NCBI GenBank assembly: GCA_963663615.1 | Contig: OY760517.1 | Coordinates: 1,488,001-1,552,000, forward strand | Length of the DNA: 64,000 nt | Direction: 5' to 3' | DNA from: G963663615 sp963663615 | GTDB lineage: Bacteria > Bacteroidota > Ignavibacteria > Ignavibacteriales > Melioribacteraceae | Shown here: positions 27,079 through 36,490 of the stretch, one piece after another | Layout: the number at the start of each line of letters is the position of its first letter | Position numbering within the stretch: the stretch's first letter is position 1 | Program-made: the position numbers and the translations under genes | The notes under the pieces: model-generated | Seen by the model: only the letters and a program-made list of their open reading frames with translations | Databases searched by the model: none | What the model was told of the DNA's origin: nothing

Positions 27079-27876
27079 ATGAAAATAGTTTTTTATTCAC
27101 TATTAATCAGCGTATTGCTATTTATTGTTGCTTGCGAAGATGGGGTATCTACAGAAGCTGTGGAGTCAGCAAATGCATCAGAATATTATCCCGGTGTTAT
27201 TGGCAGCTCGTTTACATATAATCTTGATACGCTTGATCAGCTTAGTAGAAATTACGTTAATGTTGATAGTAGAAATACCATAATTACCGATACCAGAACT
27301 ATTAACGGTACAGAGTATATGGTTCAGGAAAATAGAGGTACAAATGGTACAGTAGAACAATATTTCAGAAGAACTGATAATGGAGTTTATTTCTATTTCG
27401 ATACAACAGGCTTTTCCCAGACTATTGCATTGCTTGGTGATTCGTTAGCAACCCTTATCAATATTAGCCCGGATGAGGAGATAATTGCACTATCAACTCC
27501 TTTTGAAGATGGTAAACAATGGAATGCCTATAAATTCAATTTTACACTTTCAGCCTTGCAAATAGATTATTCAATTGTTGACGTTAAGGCTACCATTGAA
27601 GGAATGGATACTTTGTCGTTAGATGTTTTTGGTGAAGCAACGGAAGCAGTTAAAATTAAATATAATATTACTACACGAATTCCTACCGATATTTCTAATT
27701 TTCTTGAGCCAGAAGAGATTAACTACGAAGGCTATTCATGGTATGTAAAAGGCACAGGTTTGGTGAGAGCTGAAGGTAGCGGAGTTCTGTTGTCATTTCT
27801 TTCAGGAACCAGTATCGATTTTTCCGATTCGCTCACAATTTATCGTGAAACGCTCACTTCCTACTCATTGGAATAA
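27079..27876 (+). CDS. Lipoprotein of unknown function
   Basis: 265 residues. The N-terminal helix ends in the lipobox FIVAC, with Glu-Asp after the Cys. The mature part is beta-rich with repeated YxxxxGSSFTYNLDT and YEGYSWYVKGTGLVRAEG segments, the second resembling domains found in many Bacteroidota lipoproteins. It starts directly after the rdgB stop, so it is translationally coupled; the functional link, if any, is unclear. Confidence 0.75.
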   Translation: MKIVFYSLLISVLLFIVACEDGVSTEAVESANASEYYPGVIGSSFTYNLDTLDQLSRNYVNVDSRNTIITDTRTINGTEYMVQENRGTNGTVEQYFRRTDNGVYFYFDTTGFSQTIALLGDSLATLINISPDEEIIALSTPFEDGKQWNAYKFNFTLSALQIDYSIVDVKATIEGMDTLSLDVFGEATEAVKIKYNITTRIPTDISNFLEPEEINYEGYSWYVKGTGLVRAEGSGVLLSFLSGTSIDFSDSLTIYRETLTSYSLE

Positions 27877-27891
27877 ATAAGCTGATTAAAT

Positions 27892-27941
27892 ATAAAATCT
27901 CCGAAATTATAATGAGAAATTAATTGTTTCGGAGATTTTAT
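27892..27941. terminator. Bidirectional terminator
   Basis: A perfect 15-bp inverted repeat, ATAAAATCTCCGAAA and TTTCGGAGATTTTAT, separated by 20 bases. The A- and T-rich stem ends supply a U tract in both directions. It separates the lipoprotein gene from the convergent menG/ubiE. Confidence 0.85.
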
Positions 27942-27954
27942 TAAATATCAATAA

Positions 27955-28635
27955 TTATTTTACACCAACAACAATCTGTACAAGTCCAAATGTTAAAGAG
28001 TGTTTTTCAACCTGCTTAAAACCAGCATCCTGCATCAAATTAACCAAATTTACATTTTCATCAAATTCACCAACCGAATCAGGCAAATATTGGTAAGCTT
28101 CGTTATCCTTAGAAAATATCCTTCCAATCAGAGGTAAAATATTTTTGAAATAAAAAGAATACAATGCTTTAATCAGTTTGTTTTCCGGCATGCTGAACTC
28201 AAGAATTGTAGCTCTGCCACCAGACTTAAGTACTCTGTAAAAGGAACTTAATCCTTCAGGAATACTGTAAAAATTACGAACACCAAAAGCTACGGTAATA
28301 TTTGTAAATGAGCTATTTTTATATGGTAGTTGTTCAGCAACACCCTGTATAAGTTTACCATTTATCCAATCACTTTTGGTATTAAAAAAAGAGAGCATAT
28401 TATGAGAAAGGTCTGCACCAAATATTTGGGTAACACCCTGTTTTTTAGCCTCAATAGCAAAATCACCAGTACCGCAGGCAACATCCAGAAGTATGGAATC
28501 TTTGTTCATTTTACTAAGCCTAATTGCTTTTCGTCTCCAATAATAATCAACACCAGCACTAAGGAAATGGTTAAGAAAATCATACTTTGGCGAAATTGAA
28601 TCAAATATCCGTTTTACACGTTGTTTCTTATTCAT
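27955..28635 (-). CDS. ubiE: Demethylmenaquinone/ubiquinone methyltransferase
   Basis: 226 residues, typical MenG/UbiE length. Motifs are RVKRIFDSISPKYDFLNHFLS (family signature 1), LDVACGTGDFAIEA (SAM-binding motif I), VAFGVRNF (family signature), and SGGRATILEFSMPE. It methylates the quinone head group with S-adenosylmethionine. Menaquinone is the expected product in this group of bacteria, so menG would also be a correct symbol. It is transcribed divergently from the gene at 28707. Confidence 0.93.
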   Translation of the reverse strand: MNKKQRVKRIFDSISPKYDFLNHFLSAGVDYYWRRKAIRLSKMNKDSILLDVACGTGDFAIEAKKQGVTQIFGADLSHNMLSFFNTKSDWINGKLIQGVAEQLPYKNSSFTNITVAFGVRNFYSIPEGLSSFYRVLKSGGRATILEFSMPENKLIKALYSFYFKNILPLIGRIFSKDNEAYQYLPDSVGEFDENVNLVNLMQDAGFKQVEKHSLTFGLVQIVVGVK

Positions 28636-28706
28636 AGTTATTACAATTTATCTTTTTTTTTATATATCAAAAATACTAACTTTATTTATCACAAGGGAGT
28701 TCTATT

Positions 28707-29024
28707 ATGGAAAAATATATGGAAGCAATCAGACAAAATGTTTGTTCAATTTGTGCAGATTCGAATGACGATGGTGAATGTATGCTTACGGATAACGAAA
28801 TCTGTGCTATTAAAAACTTCCTTCCTGAAATTCTGGATGTTGTAAAAAAAAGGGACTCTGATGATTTTGACCAGTATTACAAGGATCTAAAGAGAACAGT
28901 ATGCACTAATTGCAAGGCACGTAGCGAAGAAGGTAAATGTTATCTTCGTGAAGATGCCAATTGTTCACTTGAAAGATACTTTTCGATAATAGTTGATACA
29001 GTTAAAGCGATAGATACCAAATAA
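28707..29024 (+). CDS. Internally duplicated four-cysteine protein, unknown function
   Basis: 105 residues made of two copies of one ~45-residue unit. Unit 1 has VCSICADSNDDGECMLTDNEICAIKNFLPEI; unit 2 has VCTNCKARSEEGKCYLREDANCSLERYFSII. Each carries CxxC, a third Cys after 8-9 residues and a fourth after 6-7, followed by an amphipathic helix ending IVDTVK or ILDVVK. The spacing could bind zinc or an iron-sulfur cluster. There is no signal peptide, so it is cytoplasmic. AAGGGAG precedes the ATG. I do not recognise the family. Confidence 0.75.
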   Translation: MEKYMEAIRQNVCSICADSNDDGECMLTDNEICAIKNFLPEILDVVKKRDSDDFDQYYKDLKRTVCTNCKARSEEGKCYLREDANCSLERYFSIIVDTVKAIDTK

Positions 29025-29030
29025 AGACGT

Positions 29031-30416
29031 CTAAATCAGAAACAGCGTTAAGATTGAAAAATATATAAGAATACCAAAAATATCATTTGAAGTTGTAACA
29101 AATGGTCCGGTTGCCATAGCCGGATCGAGTCCGAACAGTTTCAGGACAAGTGGAACAGTTGCACCAACCATGGTAGCAAAAAGAATAATAAAAGTTAGAG
29201 AAATACTAAGCAAAAACGAAAAATGAAGGGTAACTTCTTCACCGGGAAATGCAACCTGAGTACCAATCATCAATATTGATCCAAGAATCACTCCATTCAA
29301 GAGGGAAACAAAAAACTCTTTAATGAGGTATCTAAAATTTTCCTTTAGCCAAACCGATTTGGTACCAATTGCCTTAACCATAACAATTGCAGCCTGGGAA
29401 CCACTACTTCCACCCATTGCCATTAAAATTGGGAGAAAAAAGGTAGCTATATAATATTGTTTGATAAACTGTTCGTTTGAGGATAATAGTTTAGCAGAAC
29501 CAAATTCCATAATGAGGGCAACAATAAGCCAGGGAAGTCGAATTCTGGATATACGAAAAACCGAGTCAGAAGATTCCTGGTCATCAGATAGACCTGCAGT
29601 TTTATGCAAATCCTCGGAAGCCTCTTCATGTATAACATCGATAACGTCATCAACAGTTATTCGTCCAACCATTTGTTTGGTGTCGTTAACAACCGGCACA
29701 GCTACGAGGTCATACTTTTCCATCAGTTCGGCAACTTCTTCCTGATCAGTATAAGGAGAAACGTAAATAAGGTCCTCTTTCATTACATCTGCAATTTTAG
29801 CTTTAAGAGGAGTGATGAGTAAATGTTTAAGACTCAGGATACCAACCAAAGTATCATCATGCTCAAGTATATAAATGTGGTAAATATGGTCAAAATCGTC
29901 TGCGTTATTTCTAACTTCCTTAATTGCATCTTTAATAGTTGAATCACTATGAACGTAAACAAAATCGCTACTCATGATACCACCGGCACTATCTTCCGGA
30001 TACTTCATGAGTTCTTTTACATCATCCGAATCTTCCTTGTCAATTTTTTCCAGCACTTCTTCCGCAAGTGTTTCCGGTAAGTTGGAAACTATATCGGTTG
30101 CGTCATCGGTCTCAAGTTCATCAACAATATCGGAAAGGGTTTCCGTATCAAGGTCAGCAACAATCTTGTCTCGGAGGTTCTCGTCAATTTCGGTAATTAC
30201 TTCACCGGCAGTTTCAGTATCAAGCAGCTTAAATACATAGGAAGCATCACGAAGCGAAAGGTGGTTAATAAGTTCTGCAATGTCGGCAGGGTGCAAGTCG
30301 GTTAGTATAGCAATTAAATCATTGGAAGCCTGAATATCAATCAGGTTAGAAATGTTTTCAATTAACTCCCTGTCAACTTTTATTATTTCTCTTTTCAAGT
30401 TTTCATCATTTACCAT
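29031..30416 (-). CDS. mgtE: Magnesium transporter MgtE
   Basis: 461 residues. Domains in order: the superhelical MgtE N domain (LTDLHPADIAELINHL, repeated I-x-DLxTETLSDIVDELE units), a CBS pair (~140-260, including MSSDFVYVHSDSTIKDAI and VVNDTKQMVGRITVDDVIDV), a plug helix, and five membrane helices. The selectivity segment is GLDPAMATGPFVTT. The cytosolic domains close the pore when Mg2+ is high. The start overlaps rsmA by 11 bases, so the two are co-transcribed. Confidence 0.95.
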   Translation of the reverse strand: MVNDENLKREIIKVDRELIENISNLIDIQASNDLIAILTDLHPADIAELINHLSLRDASYVFKLLDTETAGEVITEIDENLRDKIVADLDTETLSDIVDELETDDATDIVSNLPETLAEEVLEKIDKEDSDDVKELMKYPEDSAGGIMSSDFVYVHSDSTIKDAIKEVRNNADDFDHIYHIYILEHDDTLVGILSLKHLLITPLKAKIADVMKEDLIYVSPYTDQEEVAELMEKYDLVAVPVVNDTKQMVGRITVDDVIDVIHEEASEDLHKTAGLSDDQESSDSVFRISRIRLPWLIVALIMEFGSAKLLSSNEQFIKQYYIATFFLPILMAMGGSSGSQAAIVMVKAIGTKSVWLKENFRYLIKEFFVSLLNGVILGSILMIGTQVAFPGEEVTLHFSFLLSISLTFIILFATMVGATVPLVLKLFGLDPAMATGPFVTTSNDIFGILIYFSILTLFLI

Positions 30417-31197
30417 TATCCACCTTTCTGTTTAGACACTCAAGAATATTCAGATAATCTTCAGCAGTTAGTTGATCGGGGCGTTTGAGAATTAATTTCT
30501 CAAAAGGTTCAAAGTTACAATTTTCATCGTTCCTAAACAAGCCTGAGTTTTTCAGCATTTTTCTTCTGTTAGCAAACGACTTCTTAACCAGCTCAATATA
30601 TGCCGCTTTATTTGTTCTGTTCAATTTGCGTGGTACAAAATTAAGAGATAAAATTGCTGAATTAACTCTCGGTTTTGGGTAAAAGGAATTAGGGGAAACC
30701 ATAAATTCCTTTTTAACTAAAGCAAAATAATTAAGCAAAAGGTTCACTGCATTATAGCTTTTACACCCCATACCGGAAGTAAGTCTATCGGCTGCCTCGG
30801 CTTGTACCATAAGTACAGAACTGGTTATATAACCAGAATTGTTGATAAGCTTTTCAATAATAGGGGTGGTAATATTGTATGGTATATTACCCACAATTTT
30901 TATTGTTTTGTCTCCGTTATTAGTGAATTCGGATTCTATATCAAATTTAAGGAAGTCCTGATTCAATACTTCTATATTCAGTTCCTTTCGCAAGTTTTCT
31001 GAAGCTCTTGGGTCGAGTTCAATAGCAATGTAACTGCCTGCTTTTTCAGCAAGAAATTTAGTTAATGCTCCCTGTCCCGGACCAATTTCAATTATATGGT
31101 CATTTTGACCCGGATTAATAGTTTTAATAATTTTTTCGATAATATTATTATCAATTAAAAAATTCTGACCGAGTCTTTTTAAGGGAGTAATTTTCAT
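30406..31197 (-). CDS. rsmA: 16S rRNA dimethyladenosine transferase
   Basis: 263 residues. LGQNFLIDNNI at the N-terminus, SAM motif IEIGPGQGALT, acidic AIELDPRA, and the catalytic motif IV VGNIPYNI. It dimethylates two adjacent adenines near the 3' end of 16S rRNA during 30S maturation. It diverges from the ROK gene; mgtE follows in the same transcript. Confidence 0.97.
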   Translation of the reverse strand: MKITPLKRLGQNFLIDNNIIEKIIKTINPGQNDHIIEIGPGQGALTKFLAEKAGSYIAIELDPRASENLRKELNIEVLNQDFLKFDIESEFTNNGDKTIKIVGNIPYNITTPIIEKLINNSGYITSSVLMVQAEAADRLTSGMGCKSYNAVNLLLNYFALVKKEFMVSPNSFYPKPRVNSAILSLNFVPRKLNRTNKAAYIELVKKSFANRRKMLKNSGLFRNDENCNFEPFEKLILKRPDQLTAEDYLNILECLNRKVDNGK

Positions 31198-31321
31198 TCT
31201 TTTTTATTATTATTATTTTTGTTATGCTAATCATTAGCGATTTCTTAACACAGAAGAAGAAAAACATTTAACATTGCAAGATAAGTAAAATAACATTCAG
31301 GAATATTTAAAAGGATAAATT

Positions 31322-32284
31322 TTGGCAAATAATCTAATTACCGTTGATCTCGGGGGAACAAAAATTTTATCAGCTCTACTGGATGAAACCAATAAAATTG
31401 TACATACTGAAAAAATTGCAACTGATGTTTCACAGGGTGCTGATTTTATCGTAGAATCTATTGCCGGAACAGTTAAAGCTATACTGGAAAACACTCAAAA
31501 AACCGAGAGTGATATTTCGGCAATATGTCTTGGTGTACCTGGTACTGTAAACCCCAATACAGGTATAATAGGTAACGCACCAAATCTTAATATTGTTGAA
31601 TATAATATAAAGGAAGCACTTCAGGGATATTTCTCTATACCAGTTCTTATTGAAAACGATGTTAATTTGGCTGCGTTGGGTATTAAAACATTTGAATTCG
31701 ATAATGATGTTAACAACATGCTAGTTGTTTTTGTTGGTACTGGTATTGGTGGTGCATTACTTTTCGATGGTAAAATGTATAGAGGCAGTTCCTTTTTCGC
31801 TGGTGAAATTGGTCATATGGTTGTTGATGACAAAGGTAAATTTGCTTCAGGGAAAGGTAATACTTTTGAAAATCTCGCAAGTAGAAAGGCTCTTGTTAAA
31901 GCTATTAAAAAAGATATGAAAAAGGGTGAACCTACTGTACTGAACGATATTGTGCCAAGCAAAAAAGCTATAAAAAGCAAAGCACTTGCTTCGGCAATTG
32001 CTCAAAAAGATAAACTTGTAACAAAACATCTTACCGAATCATGCGAAATTATTGGTACAGTATTGGCAAGTGTAACAACCTTGCTAAATGTTGATACTAT
32101 AGTTCTTGGCGGTGGGGTAGTTGAGGCTATGGATGATTTTATGATACCTAAAATTCAAAAAGCTTTTTCAAAAGCTGTACTTAGGGAACCGGGAGAGATT
32201 GTTAAAATTGTTGCAACCAAACTTGGTGATGATGCCCCGCTATTTGGTGGCAGGGCTTTGGCAGATGAATTTTTAGGGAAGTAA
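31322..32284 (+). CDS. ROK-family sugar kinase lacking the zinc motif
   Basis: 320 residues from a TTG start, with AAAGGA 6 bases upstream. ROK features are phosphate-1 loop VDLGGTKILSALLD, the segment IENDVNLAALG with the catalytic Asp, GTGIGGALLFDG, and GEIGHMVV with the sugar-contact Glu and His. The usual CxCGxxGCxE zinc site after GH is replaced by DDKGKFASGKGNTFENLASR, with no cysteines. It is probably a glucokinase or N-acetylhexosamine kinase; substrate unassigned. Its 3' end overlaps the convergent ABC-F gene by 12 bases. Confidence 0.8.
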   Translation: MANNLITVDLGGTKILSALLDETNKIVHTEKIATDVSQGADFIVESIAGTVKAILENTQKTESDISAICLGVPGTVNPNTGIIGNAPNLNIVEYNIKEALQGYFSIPVLIENDVNLAALGIKTFEFDNDVNNMLVVFVGTGIGGALLFDGKMYRGSSFFAGEIGHMVVDDKGKFASGKGNTFENLASRKALVKAIKKDMKKGEPTVLNDIVPSKKAIKSKALASAIAQKDKLVTKHLTESCEIIGTVLASVTTLLNVDTIVLGGGVVEAMDDFMIPKIQKAFSKAVLREPGEIVKIVATKLGDDAPLFGGRALADEFLGK

Positions 32285-34231
32285 GTTTCTGTATTCTTCC
32301 TCAATTTCATCAAGCTGTAACGACAACTCTTCCCATTCGGAATATACTTTTTCAAGCCGGGTTTTGATTTTATCATACTCGGCATTTTTTTCTCTCGATA
32401 ATTCTGGATTACTAAAAACTTCTTCTTTGCCTAATTCCGCTTCTGTTGAATCTTTAGCTCCCTCAAGTTCCTCAATTTCTTTTTCAAGTGCTTCAACCTT
32501 TACCTTGAGGTTTTTGGTCCTAACGTGTTTTTCTTTGCGTAACTCTGCTTCAATTCGTTTTTGGTCTTTACGGTTTACAACAGTTTTTGAGTTTTCGTTT
32601 TGAATAACCGAGTTGCGTTCCTGTATTTCGCCTTCCCGCTTCGAGAGATAATAATCAATTCCGCCATAAAAAAGTTGAGCTCCACCATCTCTTATTTCCA
32701 AAACTTTATTCACTATTGGTCTGAGGAAATCAACATCATGCGAAACAATTATAAGAGTACCGCTGTAATTAACAATAGCTTGCTGTAATACTTTTTTCGA
32801 ATTGAAATCAAGGTGGTTTGTAGGTTCGTCAAGTACAATTATATTTGCTTTCTGAAGTAGTATTCTTGCCAGTGCAACACGACTTTTTTCGCCACCGGAT
32901 AGAATCGATATTTTTTTGAATATATCATCATCACTAAACAGGAAAGACCCTAATAGTGTTCTTAGTTCACCGGGAGTTTTTTTCTCGGCTATTTCGGAAA
33001 CTGCGTCCAGAATGTCATAACTCATTGGCAAGTTATCGGCAACTTCCTGTGCGTAGTAGGATATAAATGTATTGTGTCCGTAAACAACTTCACCTGATGT
33101 TGCTTTTAATTTATCAGCAATAATTCTGGATAGGGTAGTTTTACCGGCACCATTGGGACCAACAAATGCAATTTTTTCACCACGTTCAAGTTGCAGGTCA
33201 ATATTTTTGAAAACCTTCTTATCCCCAAACGATTTGGAGACAGTTTTAATTTCAAGAGCAATAGAGCCGCTTTTGGGTGGATCAGGAAATTTGATGTTTA
33301 TTTCTTTTTCAAAATCGGGTAAATCAATACTATCCAATTTCTCGAGTTGTTTAACCCTGCTTTGTACCTGTTTGGCTTTTGATGCTTTATATCGAAAACG
33401 TTCGATAAACTTTTGAGTTTCCTTAATCTTTTTCTGCTGGCTTTCGAATGAAGCAATAAGCTGTTTGTCACGCTCATCCTTAAAACGTAAATAAGCTGAA
33501 TAGTTGCCATTATAGAAAGAAATCTTGCGGTTAAAAATTTCGAGAGTTTTATTTGTAATTTCATCCACAAAAAATCGATCATGCGAAACAGTGATAATCG
33601 AACCGGTATAGTTTTTAAGATAGTTGATTAACCACTCCAGTGAGTCAATATCTAAGTGGTTTGTAGGCTCATCCAGTAAAATAATATCGTTCTGCGAAAG
33701 AAGAATTTTAGCAAGTTGGATACGCATTTGCCATCCTCCCGAAAACTCGGATGTTACTCTGCCAAAATCATTTTCACTAAACCCAAGTCCCATCAAAACC
33801 TTTTCAAGACGGGAATCGAAAGAATAATAATCATATTTTGATTTTAGGTGCTCAAGGTTACCCAATCTTTCCAGCCATTGATTCTTTTCTTCTTCGGAAA
33901 GAGAAGAATCTTCAAGCTTAAGCGAGATATTATCTTCCTGGGATTCAATATCAGCAATAAAACTAATTGAGTTTTTAACCTCAAGCTTAAGGGGCAAATC
34001 GGCAAGTTCGGAAAACTCCTGTGCGAGGTAACCTAAAGAAATACCCTTTTGTTTGTTTATATTACCGCTTTCGGGTTGTTCGAGTCCGTAAAGCATTTTT
34101 AGCAATGTTGATTTACCGGAACCATTTGAACCAACCAGAGCAACTTTATCATTTTTGTTAATCTTGAGATTTACATCATCAAATAAATATGTACCACCAA
34201 ACTGAACTGAAACATCAATTAAATCTATCAT
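32273..34231 (-). CDS. ABC-F family ATPase
   Basis: 652 residues with two ABC domains in one chain and no membrane segments. Walker A is GSNGSGKSTLL and GPNGAGKTTLS, signatures are FSGGWQMRIQLA and LSGGEKSRVALA, and both Walker B motifs end in LDEPTNHLD. The domains are joined by the charged ABC-F linker (ERFRYKASKAKQVQSRVKQL). A ~90-residue C-terminal coiled coil resembles Uup/YdiF. ABC-F proteins bind the ribosome E site and relieve stalled translation. Last gene of the leftward run that begins at 39557. Confidence 0.92.
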   Translation of the reverse strand: MIDLIDVSVQFGGTYLFDDVNLKINKNDKVALVGSNGSGKSTLLKMLYGLEQPESGNINKQKGISLGYLAQEFSELADLPLKLEVKNSISFIADIESQEDNISLKLEDSSLSEEEKNQWLERLGNLEHLKSKYDYYSFDSRLEKVLMGLGFSENDFGRVTSEFSGGWQMRIQLAKILLSQNDIILLDEPTNHLDIDSLEWLINYLKNYTGSIITVSHDRFFVDEITNKTLEIFNRKISFYNGNYSAYLRFKDERDKQLIASFESQQKKIKETQKFIERFRYKASKAKQVQSRVKQLEKLDSIDLPDFEKEINIKFPDPPKSGSIALEIKTVSKSFGDKKVFKNIDLQLERGEKIAFVGPNGAGKTTLSRIIADKLKATSGEVVYGHNTFISYYAQEVADNLPMSYDILDAVSEIAEKKTPGELRTLLGSFLFSDDDIFKKISILSGGEKSRVALARILLQKANIIVLDEPTNHLDFNSKKVLQQAIVNYSGTLIIVSHDVDFLRPIVNKVLEIRDGGAQLFYGGIDYYLSKREGEIQERNSVIQNENSKTVVNRKDQKRIEAELRKEKHVRTKNLKVKVEALEKEIEELEGAKDSTEAELGKEEVFSNPELSREKNAEYDKIKTRLEKVYSEWEELSLQLDEIEEEYRNLLP

Positions 34232-34243
34232 TTACCATCATTA

Positions 34244-36490
34244 TCATTGTTTAATAACTGCAATTTTTGCTACCGAAACTTCTTTAGATTCATCGTTAAA
34301 AGCAACTATCAAATATACACCTGTAGCAACAAAATCGCCACTATCATTTTTGCCATCCCATTTGGCAGTACCACCACCGGGAGTATGTTCATCACTGCTA
34401 ATATCTCTTATAACTTTGCCTGTTATTGTTAAAACTTTTAGTTTCGATTCCTCAATAAGTCCTTCTATATAAACTTCGTTACCTGAATTAGTATAAAAAG
34501 GATTTGGATAAACTTTAAGATCACCAAACTCGGCTTTGGGCTGTGTAGCCATAGTTGTAAGAGTTGTTAGTCCAAAATCAGTACCTATGTAAATCACCCC
34601 TGATGTTTTATCAATTGCCAAACTTTTAATATTATTATCGGGCAAGGTTGAGTTTTTAGTAGTATAGTTTGCAATTAAACGAGTACCATCTTCCGAAAGA
34701 AGAAATACACCTTCTGTAGTAGTACCAACCCATTTTCTGTTGATAGGATCAACAAGAATATTTGTAACAGACTGCGAGCGTATTGGAAATACACTTGTAA
34801 TAGATGAATTGGTAGGTGAAGAAGGATTACTAACAATAGTTATACCAGCCTGCGTGCCAATCCATAATTCTCCTCTGGCATCAATCACAAGATCAGTTAT
34901 GTTGTTATCTGTTAATCCGCTATTGGATGTTGTTAACTGGTTCCAGGTATCATCCATTATATTATCCAGGGTACCATTATCGTTGAAATAAACTACTCCC
35001 ATACCCGGTGTGCCAGAAGCTGTACTGAATAAACCAAACCATTTTGTATCGTATTGGTCAATTACAAGTTCTTCTGCAATAGCATTGCGAGAAGTTAATG
35101 GTGAAGCCATTTCGTACTGATACCAGTTACCTTCCGGTGTTTTAACAGCAAGTTGCTTTTTCTCAGCACTGTTGTAGTTCAGAAACCAGGTATTACCATC
35201 ACTATCCTGTTCAATTTCATTTATAACCAGATATGTAACATCACCATCAATACCTACAAGTGGGGTATTATCGGTAGTGTAAGTGGCAAACTGACCATCA
35301 GAATAGGTTGTATATCCGCGACCCCAATTGGAAAAATAAAGCACATCATCTCTACTGGAATAAAATGCCTTGTGGAAACCATTATTTCTGAAGGCGGAAG
35401 TATTTTCCCTGTTAAAATTACTCCAAACATTCCCGTCAAATTTTGAAATACCACCAATTACGTTGTTTGATCCTGTAACACTCCAAATATTTCCATCACC
35501 GTCAATAGTTAAATCCGAAAAGTAATTCAGGGCAGGGGAGTTGGGAGTAAAATTCTTCATAACTAAATTATCAATTCCGGTAAGTACTGAGTCTGTTCTT
35601 ACTAATAAATCTTCACCTCTTGCAAACTGATAATAAGGAGAGTTTGCTTCGAGATTAACCTCGTTAGAGGAAGAGCCATTAAAACTATATAACCTATTTG
35701 TGGTTAATATATATAGAAGATCATTATACAATTTTAGATCCAATATTTCAGTATTGTTAAAACCAAGGACTTGGTATGTTCCATTACTCTGACTAAAAAG
35801 TCCTAATGATGAGCCAACAAAAACAACGTTATTAAATTCAACGATACTGGAATTGTTATTAAAAGGAACCGAACTATTATTTGAAGAGACTGACCAGGAA
35901 GCAGGGTTTGCCAAATTTGTCGCGGTTAAACTACCTGTGGCTACACCTTGCTCGGTTAAAACATATATTTTGTCGCTGATAAAAATATCATAAACGGGTG
36001 TATTTGAATTAAAAGAACCAAATTTAAGATAACTTTCCCTAAAAACATTTTCCTGGGGATCGAGAACAGTTACACCAAAATCGGTAGCAATATAAACCGA
36101 ACCATTTGCCGGGATAATTGCATTTATTCTTTTACTTGAAATATCCAGGGAAACAATATCACTTAGGGTAGTTACATTGCCATCGGAAATAATGAAAATA
36201 TAACCTTCCATTGAACCTAACCAGGCATTCCCATATTCATCAAAATTGGCAGCTGTAATATTTTGAGAACCCAAACCTTCGCTTTTTGTAAAGGTGTTCA
36301 TGTTGCTATTATCTGTATTGAAAGTGAAAGCACCACCGGTTGCTGCACCGAGTATAATACCATTTTGATAAGCTACATCATTTATTGTGCTAAAACTACT
36401 GTAGTTTTTCCAGATACCTTCATTTTGAGCAAAAATTGCAGTAACTAAAAACAGAAAAACTATTAGCAAACTAGTTAATTTGCACTTCAT
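34244..36490 (-). CDS. PorZ-like two-propeller protein with T9SS tail
   Basis: 748 residues. I chose the ATG at 36490, which starts the signal peptide MKCKLTSLLIVFLFLVTAIFAQ; a start at 36538 is possible. The body has many propeller-type repeats (WLGSMEGYIFII, YIATDFGVTVLDP, LWIGTQAGITIVS, YIGTDFGLTTLT). The opening WKNYSSFSTINDVAYQNG...GGAFTFNTDN is like the PorZ N-terminal domain. The end (VYPNPFY, LTITGKVIRDI, TGVYLIV) is a type A sorting domain. PorZ is an outer-membrane T9SS component that helps attach cargo to anionic LPS. Assignment to PorZ is by pattern only. Confidence 0.65.
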   Translation of the reverse strand: MKCKLTSLLIVFLFLVTAIFAQNEGIWKNYSSFSTINDVAYQNGIILGAATGGAFTFNTDNSNMNTFTKSEGLGSQNITAANFDEYGNAWLGSMEGYIFIISDGNVTTLSDIVSLDISSKRINAIIPANGSVYIATDFGVTVLDPQENVFRESYLKFGSFNSNTPVYDIFISDKIYVLTEQGVATGSLTATNLANPASWSVSSNNSSVPFNNNSSIVEFNNVVFVGSSLGLFSQSNGTYQVLGFNNTEILDLKLYNDLLYILTTNRLYSFNGSSSNEVNLEANSPYYQFARGEDLLVRTDSVLTGIDNLVMKNFTPNSPALNYFSDLTIDGDGNIWSVTGSNNVIGGISKFDGNVWSNFNRENTSAFRNNGFHKAFYSSRDDVLYFSNWGRGYTTYSDGQFATYTTDNTPLVGIDGDVTYLVINEIEQDSDGNTWFLNYNSAEKKQLAVKTPEGNWYQYEMASPLTSRNAIAEELVIDQYDTKWFGLFSTASGTPGMGVVYFNDNGTLDNIMDDTWNQLTTSNSGLTDNNITDLVIDARGELWIGTQAGITIVSNPSSPTNSSITSVFPIRSQSVTNILVDPINRKWVGTTTEGVFLLSEDGTRLIANYTTKNSTLPDNNIKSLAIDKTSGVIYIGTDFGLTTLTTMATQPKAEFGDLKVYPNPFYTNSGNEVYIEGLIEESKLKVLTITGKVIRDISSDEHTPGGGTAKWDGKNDSGDFVATGVYLIVAFNDESKEVSVAKIAVIKQ

